From assembly GCA_017546725.1 (NCBI GenBank), contig JAFYRX010000055.1:124001-188000 (forward strand): a DNA stretch of 64,000 nt. The letters run 5' to 3'. Under the pieces are notes generated by a model. It saw only the letters and a list, made by a program, of their open reading frames with translations, searched no databases and had not been told where the DNA came from. Source of the stretch: Alistipes sp. (lineage in GTDB: Bacteria > Bacteroidota > Bacteroidia > Bacteroidales > Rikenellaceae). This document shows, in pieces, positions 63,618-64,000 of the stretch; position 1 is the first letter of the stretch, and each line of letters starts with the position of its first letter. Both the position numbers and the translations under genes were made by a program.

Positions 63618-64000
63618 ATGAAAAAACTACTTTTATCTTTCGTAGCAATAGTTTTCACCTCTATTGCATCATTCGCAGAGCCGCTTTGGATGCGTTACCC
63701 CACCATCTCACCCGACGGCTCAACAATCGCTTTTACCTACAAAGGTAGCATCTATGTTGTACCCACTGCAGGAGGTGAGGCACAATGCATAACCCCAGCA
63801 GAGAGTTATGATTACAACCCCGTATGGTCACCCGACTCAAAGAGCATCGCTTATGCTTCGGACCGCTACGGCAACTTCGATGTTTTCACAATCTCTAAAA
63901 ATGGTGGAACACCCAAGCGCGTTACTACACACTCGGCAAACGAGACTCCCTACACCTTCTCGCCCGACGGCAGTAAGATTTACTTTGGAGCCACAATCGC
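63618..64000 (+). CDS. Tricorn-like S41 peptidase, N-terminal part, cut by window edge
   Basis: 127 codons are visible. A signal peptide (MKKLLLSFVAIVFTSIASFA) is followed by beta-propeller repeats of the WD40-like/TolB type: YPTISPDGSTIAFTYKGSI, YNPVWSPDSKSIAYASDRYG and YTFSPDGSKIYFGATI. This start is typical of Bacteroidales Tricorn-protease homologues, in which PDZ and S41 domains follow further on; those parts lie outside the window, so a plain TolB-like propeller protein remains possible. Confidence 0.75.
   Translation, partial: MKKLLLSFVAIVFTSIASFAEPLWMRYPTISPDGSTIAFTYKGSIYVVPTAGGEAQCITPAESYDYNPVWSPDSKSIAYASDRYGNFDVFTISKNGGTPKRVTTHSANETPYTFSPDGSKIYFGATI

Overview
The window looks like a chromosomal segment of a gut-type Bacteroidales bacterium, most like the Rikenellaceae (Alistipes and relatives). 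The phylum is well supported: intergenic regions repeatedly carry the Bacteroidota sigma-factor promoter (TTTG, about 19-21 bases, TAnnTTTG); Shine-Dalgarno sites are mostly absent; and the gene families are typical (DUF4301, the E-DUF2764-A-B-D-I-K V-type ATPase operon, an arginine operon headed by a GNAT protein, M64 peptidase, DUF349 protein). The family assignment is an inference, helped by a futalosine-pathway menaquinone gene (mqnC). The region is almost entirely housekeeping. I see no prophage, CRISPR array, rRNA, tRNA or intact insertion sequence.

Layout. 1-3.5 kb: end of dipeptidyl peptidase III, then panC-panD-DUF456. 3.6-7.1 kb (minus): trpS, a ClC-type channel and a HAD phosphatase. 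7.3-14 kb (plus): oxyR, rsfS, ftsH, cdsA, psd, an AI-2E-type transporter and a stand-alone riboflavin kinase. 14.1-15.5 kb: a small membrane protein divergent from a membrane-anchored LytTR regulator. 15.6-21.3 kb (minus): yidC, pyrG, DUF349 protein. 21.4-27.7 kb (plus): response regulator, M64 peptidase, ackA-ptb, aroQ, flippase. 27.7-35.8 kb (minus): an eight-gene arginine operon (GNAT, argG, argC, argD, argB, argE-type, argH, thiL) divergent from argR. 36.7-42.3 kb (minus): secreted transglutaminase-like protein, a repeat-rich gap with a tiny secreted-peptide ORF, ftsB-like gene, queE, hpt, tkt. 42.4-45.9 kb (minus): tig-clpP-clpX. 46-52 kb (minus): mqnC, rnr, M20 amidohydrolase, homocysteine methyltransferase, glutaminyl cyclase. 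52.2-59.8 kb (minus): V-type ATPase. 60-64 kb: tandem GH16 glucanases, DUF4301 protein, start of a Tricorn-like protein.

The observation most worth following is CTP synthase. Its ammonia-dependent synthetase half looks intact, but the glutaminase half has lost the catalytic Cys (Gly386) and the catalytic His (Ser512). This predicts an enzyme that cannot hydrolyse glutamine. Other leads are paired TTGCATA/TATGCAA palindromes sitting on both divergent arg promoters, a ClC protein with Val at the gating-glutamate position, a monofunctional riboflavin kinase, a V-ATPase proteolipid that keeps Na+-ligand residues, a strong promoter in front of a 32-codon secreted-peptide ORF with a nine-base homopolymer, and several palindromic intergenic repeats.
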